Source: Shuttleworthella satelles DSM 14600
GTDB lineage: Bacteria; Bacillota; Clostridia; Lachnospirales; Lachnospiraceae
Assembly (NCBI RefSeq): GCF_000160115.1
Contig: NZ_GG665867.1
Span: 230,493-294,492 of the forward strand
Direction of reading: 5' to 3'
Length of the DNA stretch: 64,000 nucleotides
How positions within the stretch are numbered: the stretch's first letter is position 1; each line of letters starts with the position of its first letter. The position numbers were made by a program, and so were the translations under genes. Below, in pieces: positions 56,750 through 63,852 of the stretch. The notes beneath the pieces were generated by a model. That model did no database searches, had not been told where the DNA came from, and was given only the letters and a program-made list of their open reading frames with translations.

Positions 56750-57379
56750 TTATTCCCTTACCACGCTGATTCTCTGCTGGATATGATTGCCTTTCTCGAT
56801 CTCGTCAATCATGGCAATGGCATAATCCGCATAGCTGATGATGCTCTCACCCTTGCTGTTAAGCGTAAGCTCCTCGCCGCCAAGAATGTACTTACCGCCG
56901 CGTTCGCCGTCAGCCTGGAAATCTCCAGCAGGGCTGATATATGTCCACTTCACATCCTTACGCTCACGAAGCTCGGTGAGAGCCTTCGCCATAGCCGCCG
57001 CCAGAGGCTTGAACGCATCCGGGAAATCAGGACCGTCAGAAACCTGCGCGGTATGTTCGGGATTAACATAAAGGCTGCCCGCGCCGCCAACAATGAGAAG
57101 ACGGGTATCCGTACCGGAAAGGATGTCACAAAGGTGCGCAAGAGAAGTGCTGTGCTGGGAAAGGGTATCCTCCGTCCATACTCCGAATGCATCAACCACT
57201 GCGTCAAAGCCCTTCAAATCCTCTGCGGTCAGATCAAACAAGTCCTTCTGAACATAATCCTTCGCATCGGTGTTGTTCTCCTTGCGGCCGAAAGCCGTAA
57301 CCTCGAAACCTCTGTTCACCGCCTCGGTGATAACCTTTCCTGCCACTCTGCCGTTTGCTGCTACTACTGCGATCTTCAT
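56750..57379 (-). CDS. NAD(P)-binding oxidoreductase (YwnB-like)
   Basis: 209 residues with a short-chain atypical Rossmann start KIAVVAANGRVAGKVITEAV and VVDAFGVW, LLIVGGAGSLYVNP, WTYISPAGDF. It matches the YwnB/NADH-flavin-reductase-like group that in Bacillus is paired with the Rrf2 regulator YwnA. AAGGAGG lies 8 bases before the ATG. First gene of the Rrf2-FeS-macro-sirtuin string, with a strong promoter. Confidence 0.87.
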   Translation of the reverse strand: MKIAVVAANGRVAGKVITEAVNRGFEVTAFGRKENNTDAKDYVQKDLFDLTAEDLKGFDAVVDAFGVWTEDTLSQHSTSLAHLCDILSGTDTRLLIVGGAGSLYVNPEHTAQVSDGPDFPDAFKPLAAAMAKALTELRERKDVKWTYISPAGDFQADGERGGKYILGGEELTLNSKGESIISYADYAIAMIDEIEKGNHIQQRISVVRE

Positions 57380-57409
57380 GATGAAATCCTCCTTGTGAAA
57401 TTCGTTTTT

Positions 57410-57467
57410 GCACTTGTAATATTTATCATTATAAGTGCACTATAGCAACCCGGTGCAAACTTGTCAA
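57410..57467 (-). promoter_or_regulatory. Promoter and operator of the YwnB-Rrf2-SirTM gene string
   Basis: TTGACA (57467-57462), 17-base spacer, TATAGT (57444-57439) on the minus strand. Directly downstream lies an inverted repeat GCACTTGTAAT (57410-57420) / ATTATAAGTGC (57428-57438), whose core repeats the CTTGTAA-N9-TTA(C/T)AAG dyad near the Rrf2 gene. Confidence 0.8.
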
Positions 57468-57544
57468 TAGTTTTATTACATGTTTTTCAAAAAATAGCCG
57501 GTCTGTAAAACCGACACTCCTAAAACCTATGCGACACCCCTGAG

Positions 57545-57705
57545 AGGGAAATCGTTAAATTGTATCGATCCTCTCACGATATCAGTTTTGTCTGTCGTAG
57601 ATACAAGATTTCCAAAGCCTCCCTAATGCGTTGGAACAGGCGATTTGATGGGACGAAAGAATCTTTACCGGATAAGTCCCATCGCCCCTTCAACAGTTCT
57701 TTCTT
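57545..57705 (+). pseudogene. Transposase helix-turn-helix fragment
   Basis: Plus-strand codons read EIVKLYRSSHDISFVCRRYK and ISKASLMRWNRRFDGTKESL then PDKSHRPF, the DNA-binding start of a DDE-type transposase. The catalytic part is missing, and the frame runs into the methyltransferase gene end. Confidence 0.65.
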
Positions 57706-57733
57706 CTTCGGAAGCTGTTTCACCTCCGGCTTA

Positions 57734-58273
57734 TCAAAAGCTTCTTCGAGCAATCATCACACCAATCGGCGCCAGACCTCCATATACAAATTTCATTTCA
57801 ACTACTGAAAAGCCATATTCCTCAATAAAATCTTCAAATTGCTCTTTATTCCATTCTTGATACATTTTAAATCCTAAAATAGACATCAACCTTTTTATAA
57901 TTTTTCTTTGCTTTCCCTCTTTCCACAGAAAAGTCGGAGCAAGCAAAGTACCATTCGGTTTCAATACCCTGTATATTTCCTTCATTGCCTGATCTGGCCT
58001 GGGCATAATATGAAGCGCACTGGCAATGACGACACAATCAAATTCTTCATCTGCAAAAGGTAATAATGTTGCGTCGGCTATTTCAAATGTAAGGTTTTCG
58101 TATTCTCCACGTTTCCTCGCTTCCAGAATCATCTGTTCGGAAAAGTCTGTTCCAATCCAACTTTTCGTGTGCTTTGAAAGGCGAAACGACAATTGTCCCG
58201 AACCACAGGCAAGTTCAAGCACATTCATTTCTTTATTCAGATAAGGACTGATGTATCCGCAAACTTTATCATA
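57734..58273 (-). pseudogene. Class I SAM methyltransferase, 3' part (split by IS)
   Basis: 179 codons contain the SAM-binding motif MNVLELACGSGQLSFRLS, then IGTDFSEQM, VIASALHIMPRPDQAM and EIYRVLKPNGTLL. The enzyme transfers a methyl group from SAM to an unknown acceptor. The first 27 codons lie on the other side of the IS3 element (59726-59646). Removing the element and one target copy restores one frame through KKDKG-V-YDKVCGYI, giving about 206 residues. A short start inside the IS end could still yield a nearly complete domain. Confidence 0.88.
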
Positions 58274-58324
58274 AACTGATATTGTCAATAATGGTTGACA
58301 GATTTTCCTCAAGGATTTACAACC

Positions 58325-59200
58325 CTAAGCTGATTCCTGTAAAGATGAATAGTATTGTTGTCTCTTGACCATGGGTGGAAGGCCATCATTTGCGGAACAG
58401 ATTCGACGGTTATTCCAGTAGCTCATGTAGTAACGCCAGATAAGCTCTTTTAGCTCTGTTACAGTCATCTTCTCGGTATCATAGCGATCATATAAGAGTT
58501 CAGATTTCATTCTCGCCCACATGCTCTCGCAACGAGCATTATCATGGCAACGGCCACCATCACTGTTCATGCTCTGTGTTATATGGCAGTCCTGGACGGC
58601 TCTACGGTAGCAATCACTGGTGTACTGTACTCCGCGATCGCTATGGCAGATCGCACCTTCGATCTCCGGGTAAGCCTTATGAGCATTCCTCAGGGTTCGG
58701 GCACACAACGGGGCCTTCATGTTGGTAGCCATTGCCAGTCCTAAGACAGCCAGATCGAAGCAGTCAAACATAGCAGAAACATAGAGTTTACCATCACTTG
58801 CCTTGATTTCGGTTATGTCCGTAACACATTTTGTCAGTGGCTCTGTTGACCTGAAATCCCGCTTGAGCAGATCATCCGATTTACGAGCAGCCTTGTCGGC
58901 TTTCGTTATTCCATTTGGCTTACGCTTTGGACGATGACTGATGCCGATTTCTTCCATTACTCGATAGACGGTCCGCTCACTCGGGATATCGATATCCTTC
59001 GGCTTCTTCTGCAGAAGAGCGTCACGCATCCTGGAACGACCATAGGTATCATTACATTCATCTTCCTTTAGGATATCCCGCATAGCATCGGCCAGCTTCT
59101 GATATTTCCAAGGCCGATCCTTACGTTGCAGGTATTTATAGAATGCCTGGCGGCTCACATGGAGCATCCGACAGTAGAATGTAAGTTTCCCTTTAATCAT
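58325..59200 (-). CDS. IS3-family transposase OrfB (DDE integrase)
   Basis: About 291 residues plus an upstream extension in the same frame. The HTH_21 segment KGKLTFYCRMLHVSRQAFYK is followed by an rve core with Asp in TDITEIKASDGKLYV, Asp in CHSDRGVQYTS and Glu in NARCESMWARMKSE, completing the DDE triad. It is likely made as an OrfAB fusion by a -1 slip near the end of orfA (GCAAAAATG). It cuts and joins the IS ends. Confidence 0.93.
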   Translation of the reverse strand: MIKGKLTFYCRMLHVSRQAFYKYLQRKDRPWKYQKLADAMRDILKEDECNDTYGRSRMRDALLQKKPKDIDIPSERTVYRVMEEIGISHRPKRKPNGITKADKAARKSDDLLKRDFRSTEPLTKCVTDITEIKASDGKLYVSAMFDCFDLAVLGLAMATNMKAPLCARTLRNAHKAYPEIEGAICHSDRGVQYTSDCYRRAVQDCHITQSMNSDGGRCHDNARCESMWARMKSELLYDRYDTEKMTVTELKELIWRYYMSYWNNRRICSANDGLPPMVKRQQYYSSLQESA

Positions 59201-59229
59201 GCCGCCTTCTGTCTTAACAGTGATATATT

Positions 59230-59568
59230 TCAGTCTTTCATTTTTGCTGACTTCAGACGGCTCGCGGCAAAAAAAGCGCTGGCTTCCTCCAGGAACTCGT
59301 TTTCTTCTTTAAGACGACGAATTTCCTTATCCTGATCTTTGACCTGCTTACGTAAGGTGATCAGCTCCTCATTCAGGGTCATAGCACTTTTGGGGGTCTG
59401 GGATCCCGCTCCAAGATCCAGATTTCCGAGCCTATTAGCGCGTATCCATGTATAGAGCGTGTTTTTGGGGATGCCTAGTTCACGTGCAGCTTTTGCCTGG
59501 CCAATCTCTTTTGCCAGCTTAACTGCCTGGATTTTGTACTCCTGATCGTACTGTCTGTTAGTTGCCAC
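59230..59568 (-). CDS. IS3-family transposase OrfA
   Basis: 112 residues: a helix-turn-helix (YDQEYKIQAVKLAKEIGQAK, GIPKNTLYTWIRA) and a leucine-zipper-like coil (ELITLRKQVKDQDKEIRRLK). GTG start at 59568 behind AAGGAGG. It binds the IS ends and, with OrfB, gives the active transposase by frameshifting. Confidence 0.92.
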   Translation of the reverse strand: MATNRQYDQEYKIQAVKLAKEIGQAKAARELGIPKNTLYTWIRANRLGNLDLGAGSQTPKSAMTLNEELITLRKQVKDQDKEIRRLKEENEFLEEASAFFAASRLKSAKMKD

Positions 59569-59645
59569 CGTAAACGCCTCCTTATTCTCTTAAATTATAA
59601 TGAAATCCTTGAGAATAAGATGTCAACTTTATTTATACAGCATCA

Positions 59646-59726
59646 AACGCCTTTATCTTTCTTCATAAAGGCAGCATACCGCTTGGCAAATTTATCCCAA
59701 AATTTTTTATTGCTTTTATCATACAT
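59646..59726 (-). pseudogene. Class I SAM methyltransferase, 5' part (split by IS)
   Basis: ATG at 59726 behind GAAAGGAG. The 27 codons read MYDKSNKKFWDKFAKRYAAF then MKKDKGV and stop at the IS boundary. They are the missing N terminus of the methyltransferase at 57734-58273. Confidence 0.88.
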
Positions 59727-59744
59727 CGTCAGCACTCCTTTCGA

Positions 59745-60330
59745 CATAAATGATCATATCGTGATCTTCATCCGCGTCGATAAACAGATACTCCGGAGCA
59801 CGTTTTTCATCCTGCTCCGGTTTATCCTTTTCCAGGGGGAATTCCAACGCATGGATTCTTTCTTTGACGGTCTGTCTGCTTACTTGACTCAAAGTACTTA
59901 CTTCTTCACCGCCCCTACGGTAAGAGGTCTGTACCGTTTCTGCAAGCAGGTTAGCGAGTGCGTCGTCTGTGATCCTCTGATGTTCACCGATACCAAGGAT
60001 CCGATCTACAAGGTAACATGTTTCTTTGGTCTTGCTGTTCTTAAACAGCGTTTTCTGGAACTGTACATTGCCGAGAGATGTGATCAGGGCCTTGCTGTCT
60101 CTGCGGACGATCTGCCACCCTTTCATCCTCCGCACGGCACTCCCTCGCAGCATCTCATCGCAACTGTTCAGAGTCTGGGTGATGAAATCCAGTCCCATGC
60201 GAAGGAATTCGTCTCTTGTTGTAAGGATAAACTCTGACATGGTGGATGGATCCCGGAAGAACTGCTCCTGGACTTTTATTAATCTATCGATGCTTCTGGG
60301 GTCAAACTGAGGTATACTGACATCGAGGTC
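59745..60330 (-). pseudogene. ISLre2-family transposase, N-terminal fragment
   Basis: About 170 codons from at least 60240, with the frame open further upstream (QFDPRSIDRLIKVQEQFF). They match the ISLre2/UPF0236 transposase start: WQIVRRDSKALITSLGNVQF, TKETCYLVDRILGIGEHQR, SYRRGGEEVSTLSQVSRQTV and YLFIDADEDHD. The protein breaks off just after DADEDHD, before most of the catalytic region, where the methyltransferase leader begins. Confidence 0.82.
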
Positions 60331-60423
60331 TCCTTCGTGTCGCTGGTTGTGTTTGGATACTTAACCTTAACACGTCGGGGTACCTCTTTTCTATTATTTT
60401 CAAATTCCTACAAAAACTTTACG

Positions 60424-60490
60424 CTAACTTATACCGGTTTGACGGTGAGTTTTTATATCGGTCAGATGATTAGGAATAAGTATAAGTTAG
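60424..60490. repeat. Inverted repeat pair downstream of the ABC-class ATPase
   Basis: CTAACTTATAC (60424-60434) and its exact complement GTATAAGTTAG (60480-60490) are 45 bases apart and end 3 bases from the ATPase stop. No T tract is present, so it is not an ordinary terminator; it may be a mobile-element end or an mRNA 3' stem. Confidence 0.55.
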
Positions 60491-60493
60491 TGT

Positions 60494-62200
60494 TTATCCT
60501 TTTACAACCAGCCCTCTATATCTGCTGATAGCCGCAAAAACTTCCTGTTTTCTTGGCATTGCAAGATTACCGGGATGACCTGTATATGGTGATATGGAAT
60601 CCAATCCTGATTTTTCAATATGTCTGTACATCTGATCCAGTGACTGTTCAATTGTCTTCTTTTCATCAATCACTTTATTCTTTAAAAACCCGATCATAAC
60701 GGCGATACAATTTGTCTGACTTTCATCAACAAGCTGCTCCAGCCCTGAAATATCTATATTGTTCCATCCATACAAAATAGTATATTTGCCTTTGGCTTTC
60801 AGGCGATCTTCTTTACCTGACAAAGAGAATCCTTTTTTCAAAGGAACACGATGTGTTACTTTACCAAAAACATTATCTGATAAAAATTCTCTTTTATATC
60901 CGTCGGTAGACGCTATTTCCTTTGCTCTGTCGGTGACATCCTTTGGAATATACTCATCCATCATTATAACTCTGTCGGCAACATCAAAGTAATCTCCGCA
61001 ACCTCCCACTATGAGTATGGTGGAAACTCCCAAATCTTTATATAAAGGTTTTACTTTATCAATAAAAGGTGTTATAGGCTCTTTTTCTCTTGCAATCAGT
61101 TTTTGCATACGACCGTCACATATCATAAAATTGGTGGCGGAAGTATCTTCATCAATCAAGATAAGTGAAGTTCCGGATTCTAAAGCTTCCATTACATTTG
61201 CCGCCTGTGATGTGCTTCCGCTGGCATTTTCCGTAGAAAATAAATGTGTATCCTTATTTCCCGGCAGATTATTTATAAAAGCACTTATATTTACTTTTTC
61301 AACATTTCTTCCATCCTCTGCACGAATCTTGACCGCATCAAAACAGGTAATCACCATTTCACGCCCGTCACCTGAAATATGATTATATACTCCGCGTTCA
61401 AGTGCTTTCAGCAGTGTTGACTTGCCATGGTAGCCTCCGCCTACAATCAATGTAATACCTTTTTCAATTCCCATCCCTGATATATGCTTTCCGCTTGGAA
61501 GATCCATATCTGTTTTAAAACTTTTTGGACTCTGAAAAGGAATCCCGTCACGCAAAGGCTTATCTGAAACACCGCTCTCACGCGGCAAAACAGATCCGTC
61601 GGCAACAAATGCAACCAAATTTCTTCGCTTTAATTCTTCCCTTATATACTCTTGATCGATCATTAAAGAAATCTGATTTTTCAATTCATTATGATCAATA
61701 TTTTCATACAGTAATGCCGCATCTACAATTTTTTCAAGAGTTTGTGAAAAAATCCGATTGGCTTCTTTTCCTAAAACACGTCTACCGGCTGCCGGAAGCC
61801 CTATCTCAAATCTTACCTCAACTCTGTTATCCTTAATCAAAACGGAAGTTCTCTCCAACATCTCCTGTCCGCATCTGTCAATTACAATCATACCGCTACC
61901 ACCTGTAGCATTTATTTTCCGACTGTAAATTTCAGTTTTTTTATAAAACTCCCTTGTTAAAAAATCCGAAACGGCAATAATTTTACTTTTTGAATCAAGT
62001 AATTCATCAGGAATACCTGTTACTTTCCTGTTCATAATAATCCGCACTTTTGACGGCGGTGCATACGGGTCAACTTGTACATGGTCAATGGAAAGAATAT
62101 ATTTCCCGAAGTTGTACTCTCCCTTTATAGATTTATATGCACCATATCCCTGACCGTTTATTGAAAATAATAACTGCTCCAGTTCCTGTCTACTTTTCAA
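60494..62200 (-). CDS. ABC-class P-loop ATPase (PF09818-like)
   Basis: 568 residues, cytosolic. An N-terminal domain (SINGQGYGAYKSIKGEYNFG; YILSIDHVQVDPYAPPSKVR) precedes a P-loop core with Walker A GGGYHGKST, TSQAANVMEALESG in the signature position and Walker B LILIDEDTSATNFM, plus a C-terminal extension. This matches the predicted ABC_ATPase family, whose cellular role is poorly known; a trypanosome relative takes part in RNA editing. The start is TTG at 62200 with GGAGG. It follows the PadR gene by 15 bases, so PadR probably controls it. Confidence 0.85.
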   Translation of the reverse strand: MKSRQELEQLLFSINGQGYGAYKSIKGEYNFGKYILSIDHVQVDPYAPPSKVRIIMNRKVTGIPDELLDSKSKIIAVSDFLTREFYKKTEIYSRKINATGGSGMIVIDRCGQEMLERTSVLIKDNRVEVRFEIGLPAAGRRVLGKEANRIFSQTLEKIVDAALLYENIDHNELKNQISLMIDQEYIREELKRRNLVAFVADGSVLPRESGVSDKPLRDGIPFQSPKSFKTDMDLPSGKHISGMGIEKGITLIVGGGYHGKSTLLKALERGVYNHISGDGREMVITCFDAVKIRAEDGRNVEKVNISAFINNLPGNKDTHLFSTENASGSTSQAANVMEALESGTSLILIDEDTSATNFMICDGRMQKLIAREKEPITPFIDKVKPLYKDLGVSTILIVGGCGDYFDVADRVIMMDEYIPKDVTDRAKEIASTDGYKREFLSDNVFGKVTHRVPLKKGFSLSGKEDRLKAKGKYTILYGWNNIDISGLEQLVDESQTNCIAVMIGFLKNKVIDEKKTIEQSLDQMYRHIEKSGLDSISPYTGHPGNLAMPRKQEVFAAISRYRGLVVKG

Positions 62201-62215
62201 ATGTATACCTCCATA

Positions 62216-62749
62216 TCATGTTTCCAAACATTCTAATACTTTTTTTATAAAATCCTGCTGTTGCCTAATCATTGCAAACATATTATCAAAAACCAACTTT
62301 ACCATAGGCGCAACATCATTATTCATTGCTTCACACTTTTCTTTCCAGCCTTTCATAACAGATTCATATTCAATATCAAGCCTTTTAAGTTGACTTTCCA
62401 AGGCGGTATAAATCTCACCGGATGTCAGCTTATCACATAATGATATCCCGGCATATAAAGATGACGGATAAGAAAGAGAAAACTCCGTCAACGAATCATA
62501 AATTAATGTTCTCAAATATTTTTTCCCTTTTTGAGTAATACTATAAGTTACTCTCGGTCTGTATTGTGCCTGTTCCATATCCGTTACACAGATATATCCG
62601 TTCTTTTCAAGCTTTTTTAAAGCATAATAAATAGAACCTATGAGCACTCCTCCCCATCTTTTTGCATCCATTGTTTGTAACATCTGCTTTATATCATAAC
62701 CTGACATAGATTCGTTATCCAGCAGCCAAAGCACCAATAAACGTATCAC
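62216..62749 (-). CDS. PadR-family transcriptional regulator
   Basis: 177 residues from GTG 62749 behind GGAGGTGGG. The N-terminal winged helix has LWLLDNESMSGYDIKQMLQT and GSIYYALKKLEKNGYI, the PadR signature; the C-terminal half is the Vir/PadR dimer helix (SLTEFSLSYPSSLYAGISL). A perfect dyad overlaps its promoter, so self-repression is likely. The ligand is unknown. It is cotranscribed with the ABC-class ATPase. Confidence 0.9.
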   Translation of the reverse strand: MIRLLVLWLLDNESMSGYDIKQMLQTMDAKRWGGVLIGSIYYALKKLEKNGYICVTDMEQAQYRPRVTYSITQKGKKYLRTLIYDSLTEFSLSYPSSLYAGISLCDKLTSGEIYTALESQLKRLDIEYESVMKGWKEKCEAMNNDVAPMVKLVFDNMFAMIRQQQDFIKKVLECLET

Positions 62750-62761
62750 AAACCCACCTCC

Positions 62762-62806
62762 ATATTCAACATTGAATATAATACAATTAATATTTTTATA
62801 TGTCAA
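62762..62806 (-). promoter_or_regulatory. Promoter and operator of the PadR operon
   Basis: TTGACA (62806-62801), 17-base spacer, TATTAT (62783-62778). A perfect dyad ATATTCAA-CA-TTGAATAT at 62762-62779 overlaps the -10 edge and the start point, the position expected of a repressor site. Confidence 0.8.
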
Positions 62807-62913
62807 TATATGACACTTCTACCTATTAAAAAAGCTATTATGAATTTTTCGGTTATGCCATAAAAGATGCTGACATACCATGGAACACCTAAATCCGCCC
62901 AAACACAGTATTA

Positions 62914-62939
62914 GGGCGGGCTCCCGAAGGATCCCGCCC
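62914..62939 (-). terminator. Terminator of the tRNA/rRNA operon
   Basis: GGGCGGG...CCCGCCC stem with an inner TCC/GGA pair and a TTCG loop, about 57 bases past tRNA-Phe. The T tract after it is weak. Confidence 0.65.
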
Positions 62940-62995
62940 CAACATTTGACATAGAGCCAATATAAATATATACAAACTGTAAAAAGGCATAAGAA

Positions 62996-63068
<73 letters not shown>

Positions 63069-63073
63069 AAAAG

Positions 63074-63147
63074 TTGCGGGAATAGGATTTGAACCTATGA
63101 CCTCCGGGTTATGAGCCCGGCGAGCTTCCAGACTGCTCCATCCCGCG
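63074..63147 (-). tRNA. Initiator tRNA-fMet (anticodon CAU)
   Basis: Starts CGCGGG and ends CCCGCAA, giving the C1-A72 mismatch of initiators. The anticodon stem has the GGG/CCC pairs around CTCATAA. Confidence 0.94.
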
Positions 63148-63173
63148 ATATGAAATTGATGCCTTTCGGCAAC

Positions 63174-63255
63174 TGGGTGGTGGTGGATTCGAACCACCGA
63201 AGCAATTTGCAGCAGATTTACAGTCTGTCCCCTTTGGCCACTCGGGAAACCACCC
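63174..63255 (-). tRNA. tRNA-Tyr (anticodon GUA)
   Basis: 82 bases with a long variable arm. Acceptor GGGTGGT/ACCACCC and anticodon loop CTGTAAA. Confidence 0.95.
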
Positions 63256-63280
63256 TGATTCGATTGTTGTCAACTGACAA

Positions 63281-63353
63281 AGCCGATGATAGGACTTGAA
63301 CCTACAACCTGCTGATTACAAATCAGCTGCTCTGCCAATTGAGCCACATCGGC
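63281..63353 (-). tRNA. tRNA-Thr (anticodon UGU)
   Basis: 73 bases. Acceptor GCCGATG pairs with CATCGGC, anticodon loop TTTGTAA, discriminator U. Confidence 0.95.
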
Positions 63354-63377
63354 TGACAAGAACCAAATGGCTCTCAA

Positions 63378-63450
63378 TGGGACCTATAGGGCTCGAACCT
63401 ATGACCCTCTGCTTGTAAGGCAGATGCTCTCCCAGCTGAGCTAAGATCCC
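63378..63450 (-). tRNA. tRNA-Val (anticodon UAC)
   Basis: 73 bases. Acceptor GGGATCT pairs with AGGTCCC (one G-U), anticodon loop CTTACAA, discriminator A. Confidence 0.95.
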
Positions 63451-63492
63451 ACATGACTCATGCGAAATATTCTGAAACTCTCTCGCATGAAA

Positions 63493-63566
63493 CGACCTAG
63501 GAGGGGCTCGAACCCTCGACCTCCGCCGTGACAGGGCGGCGCTCTAACCAACTGAGCCACTAGGCC
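63493..63566 (-). tRNA. tRNA-Asp (anticodon GUC)
   Basis: 74 bases. Acceptor GGCCTAG pairs with CTAGGTC, anticodon loop CTGTCAC, discriminator G as usual for Asp. Confidence 0.95.
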
Positions 63567-63852
63567 ATTGAGAGAAGGCAGATACCTTCAAAACTTCATA
63601 CAGATGAATTGCAAACCGCGGATCTTTTCTCACACTCTTCGAAAATGGTCATCTCGCATCCGCAACTTCGTTGCTTCTGCTCGATGCGTTTGCTGCGCAA
63701 ACTTTCTCAGAAAGAAAGCATGCGCTTTGAATGCAAGCATTCTCGCTTTGCTTTCTTCCATTTTCTACGAAATGGACTCGCTCGAAAACAGGTCGCTCCA
63801 AGCGCAAGCGCTCTCGCTCCTCTTTTCCTGCTCGTCCGCTTTCTTCGCTTTT
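63567..63852 (-). other. Spacer between 23S rRNA and tRNA-Asp, no 5S gene
   Basis: 286 bases in which I find no 5S rRNA. It holds several hairpins: AAGAAAGCA...TGCTTTCTT enclosing GAATGC/GCATTC (63712-63757), CCATTT/AAATGG (about 63758-63775) and a short CGCAA/TTGCG-type stem near 63661. These may be rRNA-processing stems. Confidence 0.6.

Larger units (their letters stand above)
58277..59645 (-). mobile_element. Complete IS3-family insertion sequence (1369 bp)
   Basis: The imperfect terminal inverted repeats start TGAT at both tips and share GTTGACA and CTCAAGGATTT. It is flanked by the 3-bp direct repeat AAC (58274-58276 and 59646-59648), as expected for IS3-type insertion. It carries orfA and orfB with an overlapping -1 frame. 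Both genes look intact, so it may be active. Confidence 0.92.

Noticed and set aside
58274..59648. Longer target duplication or composite transposon at the IS3 element
   Set aside because: Only the 3-bp AAC repeat is shared by both flanks, and the other copy at 51047 lacks nearly all of the element, so a functional composite transposon is not supported.
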